In this document: one piece after another, positions 35,862-44,022 of the stretch | Layout: every line of letters starts with the position of its first letter | Numbering within the stretch: the stretch's first letter is position 1 | Origin: Xanthobacter aminoxidans | GTDB taxonomy: Bacteria; Pseudomonadota; Alphaproteobacteria; Rhizobiales; Xanthobacteraceae | Direction: 5' to 3' | DNA: 64,000 nucleotides | Assembly (NCBI RefSeq): GCF_023571765.1 | Contig: NZ_JAMJXC010000016.1 | Coordinates: 62,001-126,000 of the forward strand | Translations under genes and position numbers: made by a program | Notes under the pieces: model-generated | Told to the model about the DNA's origin: nothing | Database searches by the model: none | The model's input: only the letters and a program-made list of their open reading frames with translations

Positions 35862-35880
35862 GGTACAAGGTGACTGTACC
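35862..35880. repeat. Inverted repeat GGTACA-N7-TGTACC
   Basis: Perfect 6-bp arms at 35862-35867 and 35875-35880, 81 nt before the 83-aa gene; probable second regulatory site or part of the leader. Confidence 0.4.
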
Positions 35881-35961
35881 GGGACGCGGAGGCGTCGGGC
35901 GAATTGGATCGAGCCCGGCGAAACGCGCCGCATCCCTTCGGCATCATGCCGGGAGAGAGTT

Positions 35962-36213
35962 ATGAACGCGCTTGAGCTTACGGCTTTCGGCCTTTTCGGG
36001 ATTGTCCTCACCTTCGCCGCCAACGGCTTGACGGCACAGAAGCCGTACATGACGGTGGCCGGCGGCCCTGGCATTCCGATCGAGGATGTCCTGCTGCAGA
36101 CGCCCGAGCCGCGCTTTGTCCGCGTTGCCCCCTCGACCGACACGAAGGGCGCGGTCTCAAACCTCGTCATGGTTCATGCCGGCCCCTTCACCGCGGTCCC
36201 GCGCGGCAACTGA
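35962..36213 (+). CDS. Small membrane-anchored protein of the oxalate locus, unknown function
   Basis: 83-aa protein of no recognised family. An N-terminal hydrophobic segment (about 5-24, LTAFGLFGIVLTFAANGLTA) acts as a membrane anchor or signal, followed by a Pro-rich soluble part. The ATG at 35962 follows GGGAGAGAG. Its upstream region carries the same GTAT-N5-ATAC operator, at the same distance, as oxlT, frc and the CBS gene, so it is probably co-regulated with oxalate metabolism. An accessory role for the adjacent antiporter is speculation. Confidence 0.7.
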   Translation: MNALELTAFGLFGIVLTFAANGLTAQKPYMTVAGGPGIPIEDVLLQTPEPRFVRVAPSTDTKGAVSNLVMVHAGPFTAVPRGN

Positions 36214-36215
36214 CC

Positions 36216-36243
36216 AAAAAGAAGGGAGCGGCAAGCCGCTCCC
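36216..36243 (-). terminator. Terminator of the first oxlT-like gene
   Basis: Perfect 8-bp stem GGGAGCGG/CCGCTCCC with a 4-nt loop (36224-36243); on the minus strand it is followed by TTCTTTTTGG. It lies between converging genes. Confidence 0.75.
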
Positions 36244-36288
36244 TCAGTTGGGCCCGGGGTAGGTGGGCCGAACGTTTGAGGCAGAGCC

Positions 36289-37596
36289 TCAGCCAGTGAC
36301 CTTCGCGCTTGCCGGCTGGGCCGCAGCCTGGGCAGCGGCGCCGGCAACGAAGCGGGTGCGCATCGGCTTCAGCACGAAGATGGCCATGAGAGCGGCGATC
36401 GCGTTGACCGCAGCAGTGATCATGAACACCAGGTCCCAGTTGCCGAGGCTGGCCACAGCCACCGAGGCCATCGGCACCACCAGCGAGGCCGTGCCCTTGG
36501 CGGTGTAGAGAAGGCCGGCATTGGTGGTGGCGAACTTGCCGCCGAAGGTGTCGCCGCAGGTGGCGGGGAAGAGCGAGTAGATCTCGCCCCAGGCGAAGAA
36601 CACGAGGCCGGTCAGCAGCACGAACAGCACCGGGTTGGAGCCGAAGTGGGCCAGGGCCAGCACGCCCACCGCTTCGAGGCCGAAGGCGATGAACATGGTG
36701 TTCTCACGGCCGATGTTGTCCGACACCCAGCCGAAGAAGGGACGGGTGAGGCCGTTCAGCACGCGGTCGATGGACAGGGCGAAAGTCAGCGCCGGCATGG
36801 TCAGGCCGATGATGGAGACCGGCACGTCGGCGATCTTGAAGTCCTTGGCGATGGAGCCGAGCTGCGCGGTCGCCATGAGGCCACCAGCCGCCACCAGCAC
36901 GAACATGAGGTACATGACCCAGAACACCGGGGCCTTCACCATCTCGCCGGGGCCGTAATTGCGACGGCTCTGGGTGGCCGAAGCCTTGACCGCGGGCAGT
37001 TGCCCTTCCTTCGGCGCCTGCAGCAGCAGGGAGAGCACCATCACGACCGCGCCCTGCATCAGGCCGAAGAACAGGAAGGTGTGCTCGTAGCCCTGCGACT
37101 TGATCATGGCCGCGATGGGTACGATCGTGAGCGCGGAGCCGGCGCCGAAACCGGCAGCCGTGATGCCCGCGGCGAGACCGCGACGATCCGGGAACCACTT
37201 CAGTGCGGAGCCGACGCAGGTACCATAGACCGCGCCCGCGCCGGTGCCGCCCAGGGCTGCCGAGACATAGAGCATGGCGAGGCTGTCGGCCCGCGAATTC
37301 AGGAACCACGACAGGGCGCACAGGATACCGCCGATAAACACGACGATCCGCGGGCCGAACTTGTCCACGAACCAGCCCTCGACCGGAACCAGCCAGGTCT
37401 CGAACAGCACGAAGATGGTGAAGGCGACCTGGATGGAGGCGCGGCCCCACTGGTGCTTCTCGTTCATGGGCTCGACGAACAGCGTCCACCCATACTGAAG
37501 ATTGGCGATCATCGACATGCAGATCACGCCGATGAGCAGTTGCAGCCAACGCCCTCCAATCGGGCCGCCGACAGGCGCTGCGGAGTTCTGAGCCAT
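36289..37596 (-). CDS. Oxalate/formate antiporter family MFS transporter (first copy)
   Basis: 435-aa, 12-TM major facilitator of the OxlT family, which exchanges or imports oxalate and related dicarboxylates. Start at Met 37596 (MAQNSAAPVGG) fits the paralogue's length and has GGGAAGG just before; an in-frame ATG lies 60 nt upstream. The first helix WLQLLIGVICMSMIANLQYGW closely matches the second copy at 38252. The operator GCATTCTGTATAC lies 122 nt before the start. Substrate is inferred from family and from the frc gene nearby. Confidence 0.85.
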   Translation of the reverse strand: MAQNSAAPVGGPIGGRWLQLLIGVICMSMIANLQYGWTLFVEPMNEKHQWGRASIQVAFTIFVLFETWLVPVEGWFVDKFGPRIVVFIGGILCALSWFLNSRADSLAMLYVSAALGGTGAGAVYGTCVGSALKWFPDRRGLAAGITAAGFGAGSALTIVPIAAMIKSQGYEHTFLFFGLMQGAVVMVLSLLLQAPKEGQLPAVKASATQSRRNYGPGEMVKAPVFWVMYLMFVLVAAGGLMATAQLGSIAKDFKIADVPVSIIGLTMPALTFALSIDRVLNGLTRPFFGWVSDNIGRENTMFIAFGLEAVGVLALAHFGSNPVLFVLLTGLVFFAWGEIYSLFPATCGDTFGGKFATTNAGLLYTAKGTASLVVPMASVAVASLGNWDLVFMITAAVNAIAALMAIFVLKPMRTRFVAGAAAQAAAQPASAKVTG

Positions 37597-37718
37597 TTCC
37601 TTCCCTTTCTCACTGGGGATCATCGAATGCGATGAACGGCCCGTGACGGTCGCCATTCTTGTTCGGGCCGTTCATCGACCCGTTCGCGAACCGAGGTGAA
37701 AGGTGCACACAGAATCTG

Positions 37719-37731
37719 GTATACAGAATGC
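37719..37731 (-). promoter_or_regulatory. Putative oxalate-regulon operator, copy 2
   Basis: Minus strand GCATTCTGTATAC; extended to GCATTCTGTATACCA it matches the copy at 35830 in 13 of 15 positions. It lies 122 nt before the first oxlT-like gene. Confidence 0.6.
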
Positions 37732-38053
37732 CGTTACGGCTATGTAACTGTTACTTTTCGCTGTAATTCGGGCGTTAGAGGGCCGTTTCGGCAATTCAGA
37801 ACCAGAACCCGCTTGTAAAGAGAGAAGGGAACCCAAGTCCCGTTCCTGGGCTTCAGGATTCGCACATAGAACACGGCAGTCGAATAAATCTATTCTCTAC
37901 TTGAGACACATAAACAAACACCGAATCATTCTGCATTTCTACAGCGTCGCCACAATCCGGCCAAGCCCCGTCATTTCAGGGCGGTGATGCTCGGCCGGGA
38001 GCGGATTCGGCATCACCAGCACCATCTCGGCCCTGCCCTCCCTGTACCTCAAA

Positions 38054-38083
38054 CGAAAAAAGCCCCGGCCGAAGCCGGGGCTT
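38054..38083 (-). terminator. Terminator of the second oxlT-like gene
   Basis: 10-bp stem AAGCCCCGGC/GCCGGGGCTT with a 4-nt loop; on the minus strand it is followed by TTTTT. It lies 168 nt after the gene's stop. Confidence 0.75.
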
Positions 38084-38251
38084 GAGGGACCGCCAGATGG
38101 CGGTGGAGGGACCCGTTGGCGCGCGATCGGGCCGCGCGGATTGAAATCCGGTGTGCGCGGGGGAGGTCTCGCCCCTTTCCCACACGCCGGCGCCGTCATG
38201 GCAGCGCCTGACTTACATGTCCGGGCGGCATTCACCGCCCGGAACAGAGCC

Positions 38252-39544
38252 TCAGGCTGTCACCTGACGCGCGGCCGTTGCCGCTGCCGCCTCGGCATTG
38301 AGCCGGTGATGGCGGGCGAGCATGGGCCGCAGGACGAACAGGGCGCCGAAAGCGGCGGTCAGGTCCATGGCGGCGACGGTGTAGAGCACCGTGCTCCAGC
38401 TGCCGGTCGCTTCCATCAGCAGGTTGGCCATCGGCACCAGCAGGGCGGCAAAGCCCTTCGCGGTGTAGAGCATGCCGTAGATCTTGCCGATGTGCTTGGA
38501 ACCGAAGGTATCCGCGGCCGTCGCCGAGAACAGGGAGTAGACTTCACCCCAGGCGAGGAAGACGACGCCCGACAGGATCACGAAGGCCCAGGGATTGGTG
38601 CCGAACGTGCCCAGTGCGACAATGCCGATACCTTCCATGGCGAAGGCGAAGAACATGGTCTTCTCACGGCCGATATGATCGGAGATCCAGCCGAAGAATG
38701 GACGCGAGAAGCCGTTCAGGATGCGGTCCAGCATCAGCGCGAAGGGCAGCGCGGCCATGGTGAAGAAGTACAGGTTCACGTCGATGTGCTTGACGCCGAG
38801 ATCCTCGGCGATCACGCCCAGCTGCGCCACCGCCATCAGGCCGCCGGAGACGGTGAGGACGAACATGGTCAGCATCACGTAGAACACCGGCGTACGCAGG
38901 GCCTCGCCGAGCGTGTAGTCCCGGCGGGACTGGGCGACCGTCGAGGAGAACGTCACCTCGCTCTTGCCTGGCGCGCGCAGGAAGCCGGCGGCGAGCATGA
39001 TCACCGCGCCCTGCACGAGGCCGAAGGTGAAGAAGGTGTCCTGATAGCCGCTCGACTTGATCATCGCGGCGATGGGCAGGATGGTCAGCACCGTGCCGGA
39101 GCCGTAGCCGGCTGCGGTGAGGCCGACCGCGAGGCCGCGGCGGTCCGGGAACCACTTCAGCGCGGCGTTCACGCAGGTGGCGTAGACGCAGCCGACGCCG
39201 ATGCCGCCGACGGCAGCCGCCACATAAAGCGCGGTGAGCGAACCCGCATAGGAGTTCATCACCCAGCTGAGGCCGGTGAAGAAGCCGCCGACCAGCACCA
39301 TCACGCGCGGGCCGTACTTGTCGATGAAGTAACCCTCGATGGGGGTGAGCCAGGTCTGCACCACCACGAACACGGTGAAGGCCACCTGGACGGACGCGCG
39401 GGTCCAGCCGTGCGCCGAAACGATCTCAGGAACGAACAAAGTCCACGAATACTGAATGTTTGCTGCCGCCACCATGCAGACGACGCCAGCGACCAACTGG
39501 AGCCAGCGATTTGTCGCTGGCGCCTTCACTGCCATTTCGCTCAT
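38252..39544 (-). CDS. Oxalate/formate antiporter family MFS transporter (second copy)
   Basis: 430-aa paralogue of the preceding transporter; helix 1 reads WLQLVAGVVCMVAAANIQYSW and both share TFFVxPMN/VPEI-type loops and WGEVYSLFxATxxDTFGxK near the end. GGTAGGAAAA precedes the ATG. It starts 112 nt downstream of frc on the same strand with no operator of its own, so it is probably cotranscribed with frc. Two copies may differ in affinity or direction (oxalate uptake, formate export). Confidence 0.87.
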   Translation of the reverse strand: MSEMAVKAPATNRWLQLVAGVVCMVAAANIQYSWTLFVPEIVSAHGWTRASVQVAFTVFVVVQTWLTPIEGYFIDKYGPRVMVLVGGFFTGLSWVMNSYAGSLTALYVAAAVGGIGVGCVYATCVNAALKWFPDRRGLAVGLTAAGYGSGTVLTILPIAAMIKSSGYQDTFFTFGLVQGAVIMLAAGFLRAPGKSEVTFSSTVAQSRRDYTLGEALRTPVFYVMLTMFVLTVSGGLMAVAQLGVIAEDLGVKHIDVNLYFFTMAALPFALMLDRILNGFSRPFFGWISDHIGREKTMFFAFAMEGIGIVALGTFGTNPWAFVILSGVVFLAWGEVYSLFSATAADTFGSKHIGKIYGMLYTAKGFAALLVPMANLLMEATGSWSTVLYTVAAMDLTAAFGALFVLRPMLARHHRLNAEAAAATAARQVTA

Positions 39545-39656
39545 TTTTCCTACCCCTTAGACCATTTTTATATTTTTGATCTGATTGACCGCCCCACCCT
39601 CTTTTTGTCCCTCGTGGCGCGGCGTTTCGTTTTTCGGACGGTTCGTTCCCTCCCCG

Positions 39657-40886
39657 TCAGACGGCACCGGCGGCACGCATGCCGGCGATCTCTTCGGCCG
39701 AGAAGCCCACGCTCGCGAGGACCTCGTCGGTGTGCTCGCCGAGGAGCGGCGCGCGCTCCACCGGCACGTTGTTTGCGGACAGGCTGATGGGGGAGCCGAC
39801 CGTCACATAGGTTCCGCGCTCGGGGTGCGGCACCTCCACGAGGAAGCCGCGGTCGTAGAGCGCGCGGTCGTCCATGATGTCCTTGGTGGAAAGCACCGGC
39901 CCGCAGGGCACGTCGATGGCGTTGAGTGCTTCCATCACCTCGAACTTGGTGCGGCGGGCGGTCCAGCGCTCGATGATCTCGAAGCACTGCTCCAGCCGCT
40001 GGGCGCGGGCCTCGTGGGAGGCGAATTTGGGATCGTCGATCAGGTCCTTGCGGCCCACGAGCCGCATCAGCGGCGCCCAGCCCTGGGGCTGGATGATGAC
40101 GTAGCAATAATCATTCTCGCCGCCGGGCGCGCAGCGCAGCGCCGCGCCGGGCTGGCCGCCGCCAGAGCAGTTGCCGGCCCGCGGCACGCATTCGCCCGAG
40201 GGCGCGCCGGGATATTCGGCGAGCGCGCCCGCATCGAGCCGCTGCTGGTCACGCAGCTTCACCCGGAGGAGGTTCACCACGCAGTCCTGCATGGCCACGT
40301 CCACCTTCTGCCCCTCGCCCGTCACCGTGCGCTGGAACAGGGCGGCGAGGATGCCGGCGACACAATGGATGCCGGTGCCGGTGTCGCCGATCTGCGCGCT
40401 GGAAGCGGTCGGCGGGCCGGAGCGCCAGCCCGTGGTGCTCATGGCGCCGCCCATGGCCTGGGCGATGGTCTCGTAAGCCTTGGCGTCGACACCCGAGGCT
40501 TCGGCGAAACCGCGAATGGAGGCATAGATCAGGCGCGGATTGCGGGCGCGGACCTGCTCATAGCCGAAGCCCTGGCGATCGAGCACGCCGGGGCCGAAAT
40601 TCTCGACCATCACGTCGCAGGTTTCCAAGAGGCGGTTCAATGCCTCCTGACCTGCGGGGGTCTTGATGTTGAGGGTAACGCTCTTCTTGTTCGCGTTAAG
40701 CATGGTGAAGTAGAGACTGTCCACGTTGGACTTGTCCCTGAGCTGCGAACGGGTGATGTCCCCGCGCCGCGGCATTTCCACCTTGATGACATCCGCACCC
40801 AGCCACGCAAGAAGCTGCGTCGCCGAGGGGCCGGACTGAACGTGCGTCATGTCCAGGACGCGCACGCCGTCAAGCGCCTTGCCCAT
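39657..40886 (-). CDS. frc: Formyl-CoA:oxalate CoA-transferase
   Basis: 409-aa class III CoA-transferase. Catalytic Asp168 (IGDTGTGIH) and Gln17 (THVQSG) match the Oxalobacter enzyme's Asp169 and Gln17, and the glycine loop SGGGQPG is present. It moves CoA from formyl-CoA (or another donor) to oxalate. Start at 40886 is where similarity begins. Operator GTATCTGGCATAC (minus strand) lies 120 nt upstream. Oxalyl-CoA decarboxylase is not in the window. Other class III substrates are possible, but the OxlT context favours oxalate. Confidence 0.88.
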   Translation of the reverse strand: MGKALDGVRVLDMTHVQSGPSATQLLAWLGADVIKVEMPRRGDITRSQLRDKSNVDSLYFTMLNANKKSVTLNIKTPAGQEALNRLLETCDVMVENFGPGVLDRQGFGYEQVRARNPRLIYASIRGFAEASGVDAKAYETIAQAMGGAMSTTGWRSGPPTASSAQIGDTGTGIHCVAGILAALFQRTVTGEGQKVDVAMQDCVVNLLRVKLRDQQRLDAGALAEYPGAPSGECVPRAGNCSGGGQPGAALRCAPGGENDYCYVIIQPQGWAPLMRLVGRKDLIDDPKFASHEARAQRLEQCFEIIERWTARRTKFEVMEALNAIDVPCGPVLSTKDIMDDRALYDRGFLVEVPHPERGTYVTVGSPISLSANNVPVERAPLLGEHTDEVLASVGFSAEEIAGMRAAGAV

Positions 40887-41006
40887 GCACCCACTCCCGG
40901 AATTCCCTGCCCTGTTCCTTCGGTGCCGGTCTGCGCCGGCTTGGATGCGCCCCTCGGAGATACGATCGAAGGGACCCACCCTCTGGCATTTCAAGTTTTG
41001 AATTAC

Positions 41007-41019
41007 GTATGCCAGATAC
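41007..41019 (-). promoter_or_regulatory. Putative oxalate-regulon operator, copy 3
   Basis: GTATGCCAGATAC (GTAT-N5-ATAC), 120 nt before frc. On the minus strand a TTACAG -35-like element would place it in the promoter spacer. Confidence 0.55.
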
Positions 41020-41138
41020 AGAACTGTAACACTGCGTTCGTCCGTTCGCAAACGGGTTTTGAGTCATTCTTAGACGAAAGTAGGAAAAAACCTCGGGGCC
41101 GCAGCGGGATACAGGCGGCCCCGAGAAGCTCCCGCGCC

Positions 41139-41609
41139 TCAGCGCAGGGCTGCGAGACCCGCCTCGATGCCGCCCGAGACGACCTGAAGCGCAGGTTGGG
41201 TCTCGGATTCCCTAAGGTAATGGCGCATCAGGTCAGTGGCGCTGATGACACCGACTAGCGCGTAGCTCTCCATGACCGGGAGATGACGCACCTGGTGCTC
41301 CACCATCAGCCGCAGCACGGTCTCGATGGTGTCTTCGAGGGTGCAGGAGATGACCTCCCGCTTCAGCAGCGAGGCCAGCACCACCTTCGGCGTGTTGGCC
41401 CCATGCTCCAGCACCGCGCGGGTCACGTCGCGCTCGGAGAAGACGCCCACCACCGTGTTTCCCTCGGTGCGGCAGACGTCCTTGATGATGACGGAGGAAA
41501 TGTTCTCCCGCTTCATCACGAGCACGGCGTCAGCCACCGTCTCGTGCATGCGCAGGGTGATGATGCGGGTGTCACGTTTTTCCCGCAGGATATCGTCCAC
41601 GGTAATCAT
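41139..41609 (-). CDS. Tandem CBS-domain protein
   Basis: 156-aa protein made of two CBS motifs (about 10-65 and 75-135), an adenosyl-nucleotide-binding module (Bateman domain). The start at 41609 is chosen because GGGGAGG lies 8 nt before it; an upstream ATG at 41648 has no such site. It lies between frc and the GntR gene and shares the operator (41711-41723, 101 nt upstream). It may sense energy state or CoA/adenylates in oxalate metabolism; no enzymatic domain is attached. Confidence 0.85.
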   Translation of the reverse strand: MITVDDILREKRDTRIITLRMHETVADAVLVMKRENISSVIIKDVCRTEGNTVVGVFSERDVTRAVLEHGANTPKVVLASLLKREVISCTLEDTIETVLRLMVEHQVRHLPVMESYALVGVISATDLMRHYLRESETQPALQVVSGGIEAGLAALR

Positions 41610-41910
41610 TGGCGTGTCCTCCCCTGGCGAATGCTCGCCCATTGCCACGGCGAAAGCTTCGCCGGGCAGGGTGGGGCCTTGTTGCGCCCATCTTCCCTCG
41701 GATCATCGTGGTATTCAAAATACATCCTGTCAACGCAAGAAGCGTCCCGCACCTGCGCAGAAGATGCTGCATTGCCACAAGATTTCGGGACACCTGCGGC
41801 ATTGCTTGCCGGCGCACTCTTCCTCGCATGTGATATGATGTATTTGGTGCGCAAGACGGGAATCACTTCAGGCCCGACTGACTGCCGAAAGCCTAAGGCG
41901 AAGGGGTGCG
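41610..41910. other. Divergent region between CBS gene and gntR
   Basis: 301 nt without a gene. It contains the operator at 41711-41723 and a TATGAT -10-like element at 41834-41839 for gntR. Confidence 0.5.
41711..41723 (-). promoter_or_regulatory. Putative oxalate-regulon operator, copy 4
   Basis: GTATTCAAAATAC, a perfect GTATT-N3-AATAC palindrome; the minus-strand extension GTATTTTGAATACCACGA matches copy 1 in 17 of 18 positions. It lies 101 nt before the CBS gene and 187 nt before gntR. Confidence 0.65.
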
Positions 41911-42600
41911 ATGACGTACCAGGATATCAACGTGAAGCCGATCGAGACGGAATCGAGCTTCCGGATGAAGGCCTACAAGGCGCTGAAGGCGGCCATCATG
42001 GAGATGGACATCTACAGCCACCCCGAGGAGATCCGCCTCGAGGAGCGCCAGCTGTCAGAGAAGCTCGGGGTGTCGCGCACGCCCATCCGCGAGGCGATGA
42101 CGCTGCTTGAGCAGGAGGGCTTCGTGCGCTCCGTGCCGCGCCGGGGCATCTTCGTGGTGCGCAAGACCAAGCAGGAAATCATCGAGATGATTACCGTCTG
42201 GGCGGCGCTGGAGAGCATGGCGGCGCGCCTCGCCTGCGAGCGCGCCACCGAGACCGAGATCCGCCAGCTGCGCGAGAACGTCCGCGCCTTCGCCAACCGG
42301 AACCCGGAAGAGTTCGTCTCCGAATATTCCGAGGCGAATCTCGCCTTCCACAAGCTCATCATCCGCATGTCCGGCTGCGCCCTGATCGCGGAGACGACGG
42401 AGAACCTGTTCCCCCACATGCGGGGCGTCCGCAAGGTGACCATCGGCCAGGCGCACCGGGCCCAGCGCTCCATTGTCGATCACACGCATATCGTCGAGGC
42501 CATCGAGAAGCGCGATCCGGATCTCGCCGAACGCCTCGTCCGCGAGCATACCCTCGGCCTCGCCCGGCATGTGGCGGAGCATGGCGAGTTCCTGAACTAG
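41911..42600 (+). CDS. GntR family (FCD subfamily) transcriptional regulator
   Basis: 229-aa regulator. The winged HTH (about 15-80) carries RLEERQLSEKLGVSRTPIREAM; the C-terminal helical FCD domain (about 95-215) has the metal-binding His pattern (FHKLI, DHTHIVEAI, EHTLGLARH). FCD regulators respond to small organic acids. Its place beside the CBS gene and frc makes it the best candidate for binding the four GTAT-N5-ATAC sites. A bidirectional terminator follows. Confidence 0.9.
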   Translation: MTYQDINVKPIETESSFRMKAYKALKAAIMEMDIYSHPEEIRLEERQLSEKLGVSRTPIREAMTLLEQEGFVRSVPRRGIFVVRKTKQEIIEMITVWAALESMAARLACERATETEIRQLRENVRAFANRNPEEFVSEYSEANLAFHKLIIRMSGCALIAETTENLFPHMRGVRKVTIGQAHRAQRSIVDHTHIVEAIEKRDPDLAERLVREHTLGLARHVAEHGEFLN

Positions 42601-42629
42601 CCTGCACGCTGCACGAACCGACAACAGAA

Positions 42630-42664
42630 AAGGGCCGGCACTTGCGCGCCGGCCCTTTTTCTTT
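42630..42664. terminator. Bidirectional terminator between gntR and carA
   Basis: 10-bp stem AAGGGCCGGC/GCCGGCCCTT with an 8-nt loop, followed by TTTCTTT on the plus strand and TTCTG on the minus strand. Confidence 0.75.
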
Positions 42665-42679
42665 CCGGGCGAAGACGGC

Positions 42680-43885
42680 TCAGGCCGCCTTGTGCTTCTC
42701 GATCATCGTGACGAAGCGATCGAACAGATAGTGGCTGTCCTGCGGGCCGGGGCTCGCCTCGGGGTGGTACTGCACCGAGAACACCGGCTTGTCGGCCAGC
42801 GCGATGCCGGCGTTGGAGCCGTCGAACAGGGAGACGTGGGTCTCCACAGCGTTCTTCGGCAGGCTGTCACGGTCCACAGCGAAGCCGTGGTTCATGGAGG
42901 TGATCTCCACCTTGCCGGTGGTGAGGTCCTTCACCGGGTGGTTCGCGCCGTGATGGCCCTGGTGCATCTTCACGGTGCGGCCGCCGACCGCGAGGCCGAT
43001 CATCTGGTGGCCGAGGCAGATGCCGAAGGTGGGCACCCCCTTCTCGATCACCGTCCGGATGACCGGCACCGCATATTCCCCCGTCGCCGCCGGATCGCCG
43101 GGGCCGTTGGAGAGGAACACGCCGTCCGGCTGGAGCGCGAGGATGTCCTCGGCCGAGGTGGTGGCAGGCACCACGGTGACTTTGCAGCCGGCGCGGGCGA
43201 GCAGGCGCAGGATGTTGCGCTTCACGCCGTAGTCGATGGCGACCACGTGATGGCGCGGCGCCTCCTGCCGGCCATAGCCGGTTTCCTGATTCCAGGTGGT
43301 CTCGTCCCAGTCGAAGCGCTGGATGGAGGTGACGCCGGGCACGAGGTCCATGCCGACGAGGCCGGGCCAGGAGCGGGCTTCCTTCTTCAGCGCCTCGATG
43401 TCGAACACGCCATCCGGGGCATGGGCGATGACCGCATTGGGCATGCCCGCCTCACGGATGAGGGCGGTCAAGGCGCGGGTGTCGATGCCGGTGATGCCGG
43501 GGATGCCGCGGGCCTTCAGCCAGTCATCGAAATGGCGGGTGGCGCGGTAGTTGGACGGGTCCGTCACCGCGGTGCGTAGCACCACCCCGCGCACGCCGGA
43601 GGCCGAGGCCATGGACACCGTCTCGATGTCCTCCTCGTTGGTGCCCACGTTGCCGATGTGCGGGAAGGTGAAGGTGATGATCTGCCCGGCATAGGAGGGA
43701 TCCGTGAGGATCTCCTCATAGCCGGTGATGGCAGTGTTGAAGCACACTTCGCCGGCGAGATGGCCGGTGGCGCCGATGCCGAAGCCTTCGAGCACGGTGC
43801 CGTCGGCGAGCACGAGCAGGGCGGTGGGCCGGGGCTCGGCCCAACCCTCGGTGGCGTTGGGGGCGTGGTCTTGTTCGCTGGTCAT
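42680..43885 (-). CDS. carA: Carbamoyl-phosphate synthase small subunit
   Basis: 401-aa glutamine amidotransferase subunit supplying ammonia for carbamoyl phosphate (arginine and pyrimidine synthesis). It has the CPSase small-chain domain (GEVCFNTAITGYEEILTDPSY) and a class I GATase domain with nucleophile Cys in TFGICLGHQMIG and His-Glu in YHPEASPGP. Start 43885 (MTSEQDHAPN) is where family length fits. carB is not adjacent. Confidence 0.96.
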   Translation of the reverse strand: MTSEQDHAPNATEGWAEPRPTALLVLADGTVLEGFGIGATGHLAGEVCFNTAITGYEEILTDPSYAGQIITFTFPHIGNVGTNEEDIETVSMASASGVRGVVLRTAVTDPSNYRATRHFDDWLKARGIPGITGIDTRALTALIREAGMPNAVIAHAPDGVFDIEALKKEARSWPGLVGMDLVPGVTSIQRFDWDETTWNQETGYGRQEAPRHHVVAIDYGVKRNILRLLARAGCKVTVVPATTSAEDILALQPDGVFLSNGPGDPAATGEYAVPVIRTVIEKGVPTFGICLGHQMIGLAVGGRTVKMHQGHHGANHPVKDLTTGKVEITSMNHGFAVDRDSLPKNAVETHVSLFDGSNAGIALADKPVFSVQYHPEASPGPQDSHYLFDRFVTMIEKHKAA

Positions 43886-44022
43886 GGATCGCCTAGATAG
43901 AGACTCGCGCGCCGCGTTTCCAGCGCCTCTCGCAGGAATTTGTGCGCCCTCAGCGCCGCCGGCCGGATGGCCGCGAGATCCTGCTGCCGGAAATGGCGCC
44001 ACTCAACACAGGACGGACGATC

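Larger units (their letters stand above)
37597..38251. other. Intergenic region between the two oxlT-like genes
   Basis: 655 nt with no convincing gene and lower GC in its left half. It contains the operator at 37719-37731, alternating GTTAC/GTAAC repeats (37733-37754), an A/T-rich stretch around 37870-37940, and the terminator of the second oxlT-like gene (38054-38083). Confidence 0.55.

Noticed and set aside
37939-38235. 98-codon frame between the two oxlT-like genes
   Set aside because: It runs through the terminator hairpin of the upstream-oriented gene and has no ribosome site or recognisable sequence.
40887-41051. N-terminal extension of Frc from an ATG at 41051
   Set aside because: It would run through the operator and predicted promoter; family similarity starts at 40886.
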